Origin: Campylobacterales bacterium
GTDB lineage: Bacteria; Campylobacterota; Campylobacteria; Campylobacterales; Sulfurimonadaceae
Assembly (NCBI GenBank): GCA_026390115.1
Contig: JAPLGO010000009.1
Span: 62,001 to 126,000 of the forward strand
Length of the DNA stretch: 64,000 nucleotides
Reading direction: 5' to 3'
Shown piece after piece: positions 43,750-51,967 of this stretch. The notes below the pieces were generated by a model that searched no databases, was not told where the DNA came from, and worked only from the letters and a program-made list of their open reading frames with translations. Both the position numbers and the translations under genes were made by a program. Numbering within the stretch: position 1 is the stretch's first letter; the number at the start of each line of letters is the position of its first letter.

Positions 43750-44508
43750 TTAGACTCCCTTGTTTTGATCCCAAATTCGTATATGGAGCCTATCGCTAAA
43801 GTTATAGCCCTTAGCTTTGCAAAACTCTATTAAAGGCTCTGTATTGGCTTCCACTTCAGCCTTGCTTCCGCCTAAAGGCATGCAGTAAACTTTTGTCTTT
43901 GGCGAGTGCATAATTATACTTGATATTTCTTCTTCTAGCCCTAGGTTTATTGAGTCTGCATCGATGCTGAATTTAAAAAAAGCCTCTTTTGCACTGCTTG
44001 CGATACTATAAATCACTTCGCCTTTTACCCTTTTATTTAATGATTCATATGAATTAGAGAGCTTTACAGAGAGTGCAAAAATAAACTTTTTATAAATCGG
44101 AAATTTTTCAAAATCAATAGCTATAGAACCATTTGTCTCAAAAGTCACCTGATGTCCATTTTTGTGAAGTGCAGTTAAAAATTTTATAAAAATCTCATCG
44201 TTAGCATAAATCAAAGGCTCTCCGCCTGTTAAAACAATATCCACATGCCGAGGCAGATCATAGAGATTTAAGATATTTAAAAGTTCTGTTGCATTTTTTA
44301 TCGGAATCCAGTTTTTTGAGAAGTGCTCCCTGTTGACTGCATAAACAGTGTCGCAGCCCAAAACTTCACTTCCATCGGGAGCAATTTCTACGCATCCAAA
44401 ACCCTCACAACGCATATTGCAGCCGCCAAATCGGAAAAAGAGCGACGGTGTTCCCGTGTATTTTCCTTCTCCTTGGATTGAGTAGAAATGTTCAACTAAA
44501 TATAACAA
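43750..44508 (-). CDS. queE: 7-carboxy-7-deazaguanine synthase (radical SAM) with an altered cluster loop
   Basis: Radical SAM enzyme of the queuosine pathway, 252 residues. EHFYSIQGEGKYTGTPSLFFRFGGCN is the family start and TGGEPL near 93 binds AdoMet. The usual CxxxCxxCDT cluster motif is changed: Cys30 and Cys34 are in place but the CDT cysteine is Cys52, after an insert that contains another cysteine (Cys39). The cluster ligands could be 30/34/52 or 30/34/39. Lies between moaA (3 nt) and queD (abutting). Confidence 0.9.
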   Translation of the reverse strand: MLYLVEHFYSIQGEGKYTGTPSLFFRFGGCNMRCEGFGCVEIAPDGSEVLGCDTVYAVNREHFSKNWIPIKNATELLNILNLYDLPRHVDIVLTGGEPLIYANDEIFIKFLTALHKNGHQVTFETNGSIAIDFEKFPIYKKFIFALSVKLSNSYESLNKRVKGEVIYSIASSAKEAFFKFSIDADSINLGLEEEISSIIMHSPKTKVYCMPLGGSKAEVEANTEPLIEFCKAKGYNFSDRLHIRIWDQNKGV

Positions 44509-44511
44509 ATC

Positions 44512-45477
44512 TCACCCACCCGTCTCATAAAAAGCTCTTTTAGAAACTTCTGCATCTTCTCCACCCCAGCGATTTTTTTCCGGTTTTGTTCGTACTACTT
44601 CTTTCAAAACCAAAGCAGCACCTTTTATATCACCTCTTTTAATCGATTCTCTAATGCTCATCGCTTCATCAAAGTAGAGACAAGGGATGAGTTGCCCCTC
44701 AGCGGTTAAACGAATGCGATTGCATTTTTTGCAAAAATCATCTTCATAAGGCTCTATTATCCCAAATTTGTAGCCATCTTTCATCTTATAGTAATGAGAA
44801 GGCGATGATCCGTCAAATCCCTCATCTTCAAACTCATATTTTTCTTTCAAAATAGCCAGAAGCTCGTTCGATTTTAAGCCTTTTATCTCTTTCTTTGCAA
44901 AGCTGTTTTCCATGTATTCTATAAATCGTATACTCATGTTTCTTGCCTTACAGTACTCTAAAACATCAATTATTTCGTCTGCATTTATACTCTTCATGGG
45001 AACCATATTCACTTTTACTTTTAAGCCAACTTTGAGTGCCTCATCTACGCCCTCAAGGACATTTTTAAGAACATCTTTTTGTGCAATTTCTAAAGCAATT
45101 TCTGGTTTTAGCGTATCAATACTGACATTTATGCGTTTTAATCCCGCATCTATAAGTTTTTGTGCCGTCCCTTTTAGCAGATAAGCGTTCGAAGTCATCG
45201 CTAAATCAATAGTTGGTTCATAGTCATAAATCATCTTTATAAATTTGTCCAAATCTTCGCGTAAAAGTGGCTCTCCACCCGTAATACGGATTTTTCTTAC
45301 ACCCTCATCTATCGCAATTTTAACAAATTCAAACAACTCTTCAAATGTAAGTAAATTTTCTTTTGGAACCCACGAAAAAGGCTTCTCCGGCATGCAGTAC
45401 TGACATCTGAAATTACATCTCTCTGTTACAGAAATTCTCAAATAATCAACAACTCTGTCATAACTATCAATTAGCAT
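44512..45477 (-). CDS. moaA: GTP 3',8-cyclase (MoaA)
   Basis: Radical SAM enzyme that starts molybdopterin synthesis from GTP. The 321-residue protein has the AdoMet cluster cysteines at 21, 25 and 28 (CNFRCQYC), [10 protein letters not shown], the second substrate cluster CKKCNRIRL with a further Cys at LIPC, and the C-terminal GG dipeptide (ETGG) essential for activity. It is the first gene of moaA-queE-queD, with a TATAAT box upstream. moaC, moaD and moaE are not in the window. Confidence 0.96.
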   Translation of the reverse strand: MLIDSYDRVVDYLRISVTERCNFRCQYCMPEKPFSWVPKENLLTFEELFEFVKIAIDEGVRKIRITGGEPLLREDLDKFIKMIYDYEPTIDLAMTSNAYLLKGTAQKLIDAGLKRINVSIDTLKPEIALEIAQKDVLKNVLEGVDEALKVGLKVKVNMVPMKSINADEIIDVLEYCKARNMSIRFIEYMENSFAKKEIKGLKSNELLAILKEKYEFEDEGFDGSSPSHYYKMKDGYKFGIIEPYEDDFCKKCNRIRLTAEGQLIPCLYFDEAMSIRESIKRGDIKGAALVLKEVVRTKPEKNRWGGEDAEVSKRAFYETGG

Positions 45478-45504
45478 TTATTTTCCTATGCTTTATATAT
45501 TTGT

Positions 45505-45510
45505 ATTATA
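45505..45510 (-). promoter_or_regulatory. -10 box upstream of moaA
   Basis: TATAAT on the minus strand, preceded by CAATTGC, about 28 nt before the moaA start. No molybdenum-responsive element was recognised in the spacer. Confidence 0.5.
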
Positions 45511-45572
45511 GCAATTGGAGCTAAAAAAAGATTGATGTGAATCAGATAATTTTGGAATTAATGGTTAAGTTT

Positions 45573-45580
45573 TCCACATG
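45573..45580 (+). repeat. TCCACATG octamer (intergenic copy)
   Basis: Copy of the over-represented octamer, as TTCCACATGC, in the spacer between the SHOCT lipoprotein gene and moaA. Confidence 0.6.
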
Positions 45581-45606
45581 CGAACAGCATATGGAATTGA
45601 TAGCAG

Positions 45607-46266
45607 TTATTTAGTTAGTATCTCTGTTTTAAGTGCTTTAAACTCTTCTTCACTCAATATACCTTTCTCTTTAAGGTTGTGTGCCTTTTCAATTTCATCA
45701 GATTTTGATAGTCCATTTGTATCTGCATTAGGCTGAGCTGTTGTTGTCGATTCTACTTTCGCGCTTGTATTCTCTTTCTTATCTTCTTTTGAATTTACAA
45801 ACTCAGTTATTATATTTTTTGTACTCTCTTCTGATGAACCTGCCAATCCCGTTTTTGCTATCTCTTTCACGGCTACTTCTTCATTCATCTGCTCAAACTC
45901 AAACCTTCCGCCATCTAAATTATCTCTAATTTTTAAATAGTAAATTTGTCCTGCTTTTAAGTCTAATTTAACAACTTTTTCCTCTATTTGTGCTCTTGTT
46001 GCTGAGATACTCATGGCCTCAGGCTTGAGATCAAATGCCAAGTATTCACCACTTCTAATTCTCTGTAAATATCTCTTATTGTTTATGCGGATGTTAAAAT
46101 AGGTGCTAGTCATCCCCTCTCCGTAGTAACCCACTGCCGAGTCAGCATATACGTATACTAAAGCCGCATTTTCAAGTGGTTTCTGTACCGAGTACGGGGT
46201 TTTATTTCCACATGCTGCAAGTAAGAGTAAAATAACTACTACTATTATATTTTTAACATTTTTCAT
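45607..46266 (-). CDS. DUF2846/SHOCT-domain lipoprotein
   Basis: A 219-residue lipoprotein: signal peptide with lipobox LLAAC (Cys19 lipidated). Residues 35-130 match DUF2846 (ALVYVYADSA, YFNIRINNKRYLQRIRSGEYLAFDL, GQIYYLKI). A low-complexity Ser/Thr/Lys linker follows, and the last 35 residues are a SHOCT domain (EIEKAHNLKEKGILSEEEFKALKTEIL). SHOCT domains are thought to mediate interactions. It sits in the outer or inner envelope facing the periplasm. Its own TATAAT promoter lies just upstream; no partner gene is adjacent. Confidence 0.85.
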   Translation of the reverse strand: MKNVKNIIVVVILLLLAACGNKTPYSVQKPLENAALVYVYADSAVGYYGEGMTSTYFNIRINNKRYLQRIRSGEYLAFDLKPEAMSISATRAQIEEKVVKLDLKAGQIYYLKIRDNLDGGRFEFEQMNEEVAVKEIAKTGLAGSSEESTKNIITEFVNSKEDKKENTSAKVESTTTAQPNADTNGLSKSDEIEKAHNLKEKGILSEEEFKALKTEILTK

Positions 46267-46294
46267 GGATTCTCTTTATTTTGATTTGAGAAGG

Positions 46295-46300
46295 ATTATA
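46295..46300 (-). promoter_or_regulatory. -10 box upstream of the SHOCT lipoprotein gene
   Basis: TATAAT on the minus strand, preceded by TTTATGC, 29 nt before the start codon. AAAGAGAA serves as ribosome binding site. Confidence 0.5.
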
Positions 46301-46406
46301 GCATAAAGCAATTTGATTTTAATTATTTAAAAGTCTCTTGTAATAAAAAAATTTAGTAATTATTAGAAGTTAAATTTGTAGATTTTTGCTGAGAGAGTTA
46401 GTAAGT

Positions 46407-46474
46407 GCTCCACCTCCTGAAAGGAGGAGCGAGTATATAAGTTTTTTATCTCAACTATTAAGAAAAATTCTTAA
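46407..46474 (-). terminator. Two hairpins after the porin gene, probable terminator
   Basis: Directly after the porin stop, TTAAGAA (46458-46464) pairs with TTCTTAA (46468-46474). Further on, CCTCCT (46413-46418) pairs with AGGAGG (46422-46427) and is extended by GCT/AGC on the outside (46407-46409, 46428-46430). The GC-rich second hairpin is the likelier terminator for the highly expressed porin. Confidence 0.5.
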
Positions 46475-47779
46475 TTAGAAGTTGTAACGAGCTACAACAC
46501 GAACTGTATTTTGTGAATCCATCTTTGTAGCAGTTTTTTCACTATATGCTTGGTTAATGAAAGCAGCTAGGTAATCAACACCTGCAACTTTTACTGTATA
46601 AGCAAGTTCTAAATCTGTGCAATCATTTGCAACGCCAGCTACTCTATTATTTAAGTTAGATTTACCGGCAGTAGTTGAAGTACCTTGAGCAATCGCTGAA
46701 CCAAGAGTACCAAAGCTATATACACCTTTTAACATAAATGTATCAGCATCAAGAGCAATAGCATCTTGGTTAGCAATCATTTGAGTGAAAAGTGGAGTTT
46801 TAACACCTGTTCCTACGTTTTTTATAGCTACATTTACTTTCTTGTCATCACCGCTTACTGATGTGTATGCCGCAGTTAAAGTAAGAGCAGAAGCCGGAAC
46901 GATACTAGCTTTAACACCATAAGCTATTGTATCAGCCATAGCTACAGCACCTAGTTTACTGTCTGGAGTAATTTGTCCAGCTTGAAGTCCTAAAGCAAGA
47001 CCCATCGGTAAAGATTTATCAGCAACAGCTACATCAGCCCAAATTGCGTTAGCGCCGATATCACTACCTGGAACTAAATTTGCACCGATATTTGCCATAC
47101 TGTAGTAAGAAGCAGTAACTGTGCTCATTGGAAGAGATTTATTCTGAGCAGTAACCATGTATGCTGTACCAGCTACTGTTGCAGCTCCAGCTTCACTTTT
47201 TGCCGTAAGATCTGTAAAGTTAGCTAAATCAACATGCTTGTTACTTTTACCAACATAAGCACCAACTAAAGTTGTATTTGGGATATCACTGTTTACAACT
47301 AAAGCAGCTTCAAAAGTGTTTTTATAAACATTCCAATCTTCAGAGAATGCTAAAGGCGAAAGTGACATAGGAAGTTCTTGACGACCAATTTTTACAGTTG
47401 TATTAGCAATTTTTTTAGCAATGTAAATTTGTGTTAAAGCGATTTCATCTGCAATATTTGTATTAGAAACAACACCGCCAACATTTTGCATTGTATTACC
47501 AACAAGATTTTTCTCTAAACCTGTTGTACCTAAGTACGTAAGTTGAGAACCAAATGTGAAATCATTTTTAAGATCTGCATCTAAGTTTAGTTGCACACCA
47601 ACGTTAGCTTGTGACGCTTTTTGACCAAAAAGATCTGCAGCACCAGTAGCATTAGTACCTACTGTTTGGTAGTAAAGAGCTGTTTGACCAGTCGTTACAA
47701 TGTCTATACCCTTATCAGCAGCTACTGCTGATGCCACGATTAACGACGCTGCCGTTAAAGAAACTATAATTTTTTTCAT
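46475..47779 (-). CDS. Outer-membrane porin, epsilonproteobacterial type
   Basis: A 434-residue beta-barrel protein with a 20-residue signal peptide (ending VASAVAA). The mature sequence alternates polar and hydrophobic residues, begins DKGIDIVTTGQTALYYQT, and ends with Phe (VARYNF), the outer-membrane insertion signal. Codon use looks highly biased (repeated GCA, GTA, ACT), consistent with strong expression. The AGGAG ribosome binding site is strong. The gene lies in its own unit with long spacers on both sides, convergent with nothing. Pore selectivity is unknown. Confidence 0.9.
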   Translation of the reverse strand: MKKIIVSLTAASLIVASAVAADKGIDIVTTGQTALYYQTVGTNATGAADLFGQKASQANVGVQLNLDADLKNDFTFGSQLTYLGTTGLEKNLVGNTMQNVGGVVSNTNIADEIALTQIYIAKKIANTTVKIGRQELPMSLSPLAFSEDWNVYKNTFEAALVVNSDIPNTTLVGAYVGKSNKHVDLANFTDLTAKSEAGAATVAGTAYMVTAQNKSLPMSTVTASYYSMANIGANLVPGSDIGANAIWADVAVADKSLPMGLALGLQAGQITPDSKLGAVAMADTIAYGVKASIVPASALTLTAAYTSVSGDDKKVNVAIKNVGTGVKTPLFTQMIANQDAIALDADTFMLKGVYSFGTLGSAIAQGTSTTAGKSNLNNRVAGVANDCTDLELAYTVKVAGVDYLAAFINQAYSEKTATKMDSQNTVRVVARYNF

Positions 47780-47808
47780 TCATTTTCTCCTGTTTTGTTT
47801 TTTACACC

Positions 47809-47814
47809 ACTATA
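47809..47814 (-). promoter_or_regulatory. Candidate -10 box of the porin gene
   Basis: TATAGT on the minus strand about 30 nt before the porin start, preceded by a T-rich run (CACTTTTT) in place of a -35 box. Confidence 0.4.
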
Positions 47815-47843
47815 AAAAGTGACAGTAAAGAAACAGCAAAAGC

Positions 47844-47932
47844 CATTCCACTTACCATAATTTAATTACGCGATGCATTTGAACGCTCCCATTATATATT
47901 GAGAAAATTTAATCTAAGTTTAAAGTGGAATG
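47844..47932. repeat. Widely spaced 10-bp inverted repeat upstream of the porin
   Basis: CATTCCACTT at 47844-47853 is exactly complementary to AAGTGGAATG at 47923-47932, 69 nt apart. The left arm lies 30-40 bp upstream of the proposed porin -10 box. The arms could be paired operators or the base of a long leader structure. Confidence 0.45.
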
Positions 47933-48137
47933 TATATTTATAATTTGTTTACTATCTACTCATATAAGATAATTTTATAAATTTATCACTCGTATTTTGT
48001 GCTATTCATGAGGGGTTTAATAGCTTTTTTAAAGCGTCAAAATTTTTTATATCATTAACATTGCACCTCTTTCATAAATTGAGATGAAATAACATAAAGA
48101 TTTGAAATTTTTTAAAGGAGATTAAAAGTTTTATATG

Positions 48138-48163
48138 CATTCCCATCGAAGATGATGGGAATG
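48138..48163. repeat. REP-like hairpin after petC
   Basis: Perfect 10-bp inverted repeat CATTCCCATC (48138-48147) and GATGGGAATG (48154-48163) with a 6-nt loop. It shares the core TTCCCATC/GATGGGAA with the element at 60044-60069. Located 16 nt after the petC stop on the minus strand, it may also end petABC transcripts. Confidence 0.6.
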
Positions 48164-48179
48164 AAAGGTTTAGAAAGAT

Positions 48180-49238
48180 TTAGTGTAAATCTCTCCAAAT
48201 TTTTTGTTTCCATAATAGAGCAAAAATTGCTAAGATTGTTAAGTAGATTAAAACTTTTGGTCCTAATGCTTCTCTTTCATCTTTTTTACTATCTCCGATT
48301 TGAGTCATATACTCTACCACTTGTGTTTGAGCTTTTTCATTTAAACCTACACGAGGCATACCAGTTCCTGGAAGTTTTCTTTGTGGATCATTGATAAAAT
48401 TATGTAAATAGTGATCACCGCGACTTCTGATGTACTGAGATAAATCAGGAGGGGTTGCCCCAATATATTTACTCATAGCGTCTGCTGATGTTTTAGCTTG
48501 AATGCCTGCATAATTCATAGCATGGCAACGAACACAAGCTGTTTCAAAAACTTCTTTATTTGCAGCTTTAGAAATTTCAAACTCACTAGCACCCTCTTTT
48601 ACTTTAGGAGCAGGAACTTTTGATGCTGCATCTGCCAAGTATGCTACCATATCAGCGATTTCTTGCGGCTGCATAAAATCAGATGCCGGCATAGGGAAAA
48701 CTTTTTCTCCGCCAACCGGATATTTATGTTCTATGTGCATAGCTTTTACTGGGTTAGCGATAAATGCTATAAGAAAGTTTCTATCATACACTCTTCCTGC
48801 AATTGACAAATCAGGAGGGGTTACACCATAAGATACGGCAGCATCAGCATCACTCATAACTTCAGCAAACCCTTCAGCTTTAATAGAGTGACAACCTGTA
48901 CAGTTAGCAGTAACAAGTGCTTTACCAGCAACTGCATCTCCTTTATGTTCAGCTATTTTAGCCATAGAAGCCCAGAACGCTTTAGTTTCAGTTGCGTCCT
49001 TACCTGCATGCTCTAATGCTTCGATATCTTGCTTACCATCAAATGCGTAAGAAGCATCTTCTACATGTGGGTGCATTTCGTGGTGAGCAAATGGCTCAAA
49101 TCCCCAGTAGATGTATCCTACAAGAACTACTATAATTGCAAGTATTCTGCCCTCTTTAGGAAAAGAGAGTTTAGAAAGAACAATGTTTAATACTATTAAC
49201 AATATTGCTACTGCTAGACCTACATATAAAGCAAACAT
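48180..49238 (-). CDS. petC: Cytochrome bc1 complex, diheme cytochrome c subunit
   Basis: The c1-equivalent of the epsilonproteobacterial bc1 complex, passing electrons from the Rieske cluster to soluble cytochromes. The 352-residue protein has membrane helices near the N-terminus (1-20 and 32-47) and one near 330-345, and two heme sites: Cys113-Cys116-His117 and Cys235-Cys238-His239. Two hemes, rather than the one of ordinary c1, are typical of this phylum. Methionines near 181 and 295 (FPMPASDF, TGMPRVG) may be axial ligands. Last gene of petA-petB-petC; its ATG overlaps the petB stop. Confidence 0.93.
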   Translation of the reverse strand: MFALYVGLAVAILLIVLNIVLSKLSFPKEGRILAIIVVLVGYIYWGFEPFAHHEMHPHVEDASYAFDGKQDIEALEHAGKDATETKAFWASMAKIAEHKGDAVAGKALVTANCTGCHSIKAEGFAEVMSDADAAVSYGVTPPDLSIAGRVYDRNFLIAFIANPVKAMHIEHKYPVGGEKVFPMPASDFMQPQEIADMVAYLADAASKVPAPKVKEGASEFEISKAANKEVFETACVRCHAMNYAGIQAKTSADAMSKYIGATPPDLSQYIRSRGDHYLHNFINDPQRKLPGTGMPRVGLNEKAQTQVVEYMTQIGDSKKDEREALGPKVLIYLTILAIFALLWKQKIWRDLH

Positions 49239-50488
49239 TATTTACCCCCTACAATTTTAGCTTCGATTTTACTTAGGAATGGCAATGAAATAAACAATCC
49301 TAAAAATGTTGTTGATGCAAAGAAACCAACATAAGCATTAATACCGGTCGGTGGCAATTTACCAAAAATTGTTAGAACAAACAGGTCAGCCATTAACAGC
49401 CAGAACCAATATTTAAACACAGGTCTTTGGTTTGCAGGTTTTACCATCGGAGATCTATCCAACCATGGTAACACTAGGAAGATACCCTGAGCAAAACCAA
49501 ATGCCATAAGACCTAAATCTTTACCTGAAATACCGCCGATTTCAAAGAAGAAACCACGAAGAACTTCATAAGACCATAAGAAATACCACTCAGGATAGAT
49601 GTGAGCCGGAGTCTTCATCCCATCTGCTTTATCAAAGTTTACAGGATCCATTGCAAAACCGTTATTGTAAAACACTAGATAAAAGAAGAAAATCATAAAT
49701 ATAGCTATAACCATAAAATCTTTAGATAAAAAATCTGGCCAGAAAGCTATAACTTTTGAGTTTGCTTTATCGCCTGCCAAATATTTTTCACTCTCTTTTT
49801 TGTAATCAAAGAATTCACCCTCTTCATTGTTAACATGTGGAAAACGAAGTGTATAGAAGTGAAATGCTATCGCACCGATAAGAACAACAGGAATCAAAAG
49901 CACATGTAACATAAAGAAACGAGTAAGTGTAGCATCAGCAACATAGAAGTTACCGCGAATCCAAATAACGAGGTCACCACCTATAAAAGGGATACCGCCA
50001 AATATTTCTGTAATAACATACGCTGCCCAGTAAGACATTTGACCCCATGGAAGCATATATCCTGAAAATCCTTCAGCTGAGAAAAGTACAAAAAGTAGCA
50101 TTCCTGAAAGCCAAATCATCTCACGACCCTTCTTGTATGAGCCGTAGTAGATAGCTGTAAACATGTGGATATAGATAATTAAGAAAACAACAGATGCACC
50201 AACACCGTGAATATTTCTAAACAACCAGCCATAGCCAACTTCTTGCATAATAGTATAGTTTACACTGTCAAAAGCCATATTTACATCTGGCTTGTAGTAC
50301 ATTAGTAAAAAAATACCTGTAATTATTAGTAACTTAAACAGCATTACCAATAACGCGCCCATAGCCCACAAAAAGTTGATTTCTTTAGGAATCCAATATT
50401 CCGTCATCATCACTTTCGTAAAAGCTTTAACATTTAATCTCTGGTCAAACCACTCACCAATAGAGTTAGCTTTTTCAAATTCTGCCAT
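49238..50488 (-). CDS. petB: Cytochrome b of the bc1 complex
   Basis: Eight-helix diheme cytochrome b, 416 residues, which oxidises and reduces quinone at two sites. The paired histidines that bind the hemes lie in RNIHGVGASVVFLIIYIHMF and MLHVLLIPVVLIGAIAFHFY, and the quinol-site motif appears as PEWYFLWSYEVLR. GYMLPWGQMSYWAA is the conserved GxxLPWxQ region. The order petA-petB-petC with 11 nt before petB indicates one operon. Confidence 0.97.
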   Translation of the reverse strand: MAEFEKANSIGEWFDQRLNVKAFTKVMMTEYWIPKEINFLWAMGALLVMLFKLLIITGIFLLMYYKPDVNMAFDSVNYTIMQEVGYGWLFRNIHGVGASVVFLIIYIHMFTAIYYGSYKKGREMIWLSGMLLFVLFSAEGFSGYMLPWGQMSYWAAYVITEIFGGIPFIGGDLVIWIRGNFYVADATLTRFFMLHVLLIPVVLIGAIAFHFYTLRFPHVNNEEGEFFDYKKESEKYLAGDKANSKVIAFWPDFLSKDFMVIAIFMIFFFYLVFYNNGFAMDPVNFDKADGMKTPAHIYPEWYFLWSYEVLRGFFFEIGGISGKDLGLMAFGFAQGIFLVLPWLDRSPMVKPANQRPVFKYWFWLLMADLFVLTIFGKLPPTGINAYVGFFASTTFLGLFISLPFLSKIEAKIVGGK

Positions 50489-50499
50489 ACTCTGCTCCC

Positions 50500-51024
50500 T
50501 TACGCTTTGTTAATGTCAGTTGAAAGACTAGCTATCAACGCTTTATATTCTGCACCGGCTTCACCTAAAACAATAGTATTTCCATCTTTAATCGTAAAAG
50601 GAGGAATATCTAACGGACGAGGAGGAGGACCAAATTTATGAACACCTGCGGCGTCAAATTCACCACCGTGACATGCACACTTGAAGTCATGTGTTGTATC
50701 TCTGTAAGCTGGAATACAACCTAAATGCGTACATAATCCAATCATTACTGAGTAGTAGTTATCACCGACTTTTACACTTCTTTTTTCTACTGACGGCATA
50801 TCTGCCGCCATTTTAAGTATAAAGATTGGCTTACCCTGCCACTTTACAATTTCTAATTTATTACCAGTAAATTTACTCAAATCTACTGTTGTGAAACCGG
50901 CTGCCATAACGCTTGGAAGTGGATCCCAAGACTTCTTCATAGCAACCAACGAAGCTACAGCACCTACTGCTGCAACAGCACCAAATGCTTTACCCATAAA
51001 ACCTCTACGGCTCTCATTTATCAT
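50500..51024 (-). CDS. petA: Rieske iron-sulfur protein of the bc1 complex
   Basis: High-potential [2Fe-2S] protein, 174 residues. An N-terminal twin-arginine motif (SRRGFMGKAF) and membrane anchor (about 12-30) are followed by the Rieske domain. Cluster ligands are Cys98 and His100 in CTHLGC and Cys116 and His119 in CACHG, with Cys103 and Cys118 as the stabilising disulfide. It is the first gene of the bc1 operon; the upstream spacer is 60 nt. Confidence 0.97.
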   Translation of the reverse strand: MINESRRGFMGKAFGAVAAVGAVASLVAMKKSWDPLPSVMAAGFTTVDLSKFTGNKLEIVKWQGKPIFILKMAADMPSVEKRSVKVGDNYYSVMIGLCTHLGCIPAYRDTTHDFKCACHGGEFDAAGVHKFGPPPRPLDIPPFTIKDGNTIVLGEAGAEYKALIASLSTDINKA

Positions 51025-51084
51025 GTCTGCTCACTTTATTGTGAATTTTAAAGGCTGATTATATACTAAATTACTTTTAATTAA

Positions 51085-51951
51085 TTATAAAGCTAAGGTT
51101 TCTTTGATGAAATTTGCTATTTTATCCCCATACTGTGTAGGTTTTACATAGTTTTGTTTACTTATTGTTTGTAAAACTTGTGATAGTTGATTTACATCAA
51201 GATTTTTAACGACAGGAACATTAAGATTTTTAAATAATTCATTAAAATTCGTGCAGTAATCTTCTCTTTGAAAATAGATAGGTTTACCTCCACATGCTAA
51301 ACTCTCTAAAACTGCTTGCGGCGAAGCTGTTAACAAAATTTCTGATTTTTTAATCATCTCTTCATACGCTTCAAATTCATGATAATTTGGAAATCTCTTT
51401 TTTAAGCTCTCTTCATAATCTAAGAAGTAGTAAAATCCTAGCTGTAAATCTGCACTTAGTCCGTCAATAAAGGAAAGATTCTTCTCTAAATCCTTCTCAT
51501 AATCATCATCACCGAAGAAGTAGGATATTTTTACTGTTTTCTCACTCTCGTCAAAAAAAGTATCACTGATTGCGTAAGCGTTGCAAATGCCATCGCCACT
51601 AAGATAGGGAGAAATTAAAAACTCATTCTCCTCTTTTTTATCATTTTCATAGTCACTTACTCTGATAAATGCAGAAAAATATTTTCTCATGTCATCAAGC
51701 ATAATCGGGTTGGCTTCTTCCGAATCAAAGATGAGTTTATCTCCAAATTTTGCAATTTGTGGAATATTTCTTACAACATCTATTCCGACGCTGCTCTTAA
51801 TTCCAAAATCTTTTGCAACTTGAGCGATTCTAAAATCAGAGCAGAGAAGCGTAATATCAACATCTTTAAGAGAGTTAATGATGGCAACTGCTCGTCTAAA
51901 TCTATCAAGCCCTATGCGGTGACCCGTATGTACATAGTAGTAAGTTTTCAT
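51085..51951 (-). CDS. GT-B-like protein of unknown function (glycosyltransferase/PseG-like)
   Basis: A 288-residue soluble protein. The start YYVHTGHRIGLDRFRRAVAIINSLK and the second-domain segment KSEILLTASPQAVLESLACGGKPIYFQRE resemble the glycine loop of GT-B folds such as UDP-GlcNAc 2-epimerase, MurG or the UDP-sugar hydrolase PseG. No family-specific residues allow a firm call. The run DDMRKYFSAFIRVSDYENDKKEEN suggests a substrate-binding helix. It lies alone between petA (60 nt) and mnmG (16 nt); a role in surface glycan synthesis is possible. Confidence 0.6.
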   Translation of the reverse strand: MKTYYYVHTGHRIGLDRFRRAVAIINSLKDVDITLLCSDFRIAQVAKDFGIKSSVGIDVVRNIPQIAKFGDKLIFDSEEANPIMLDDMRKYFSAFIRVSDYENDKKEENEFLISPYLSGDGICNAYAISDTFFDESEKTVKISYFFGDDDYEKDLEKNLSFIDGLSADLQLGFYYFLDYEESLKKRFPNYHEFEAYEEMIKKSEILLTASPQAVLESLACGGKPIYFQREDYCTNFNELFKNLNVPVVKNLDVNQLSQVLQTISKQNYVKPTQYGDKIANFIKETLAL

Positions 51952-51967
51952 TTAATACCTTATTATT

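Larger units (their letters stand above)
47780..48179. other. 400-nt spacer upstream of the porin gene
   Basis: AT-rich region between the petABC end and the porin start. It holds a possible porin promoter (47809-47814), a widely spaced inverted repeat (47844-47932) and a REP-like hairpin (48138-48163). No reading frame above noise was found, and no small RNA could be identified with confidence. Confidence 0.5.
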
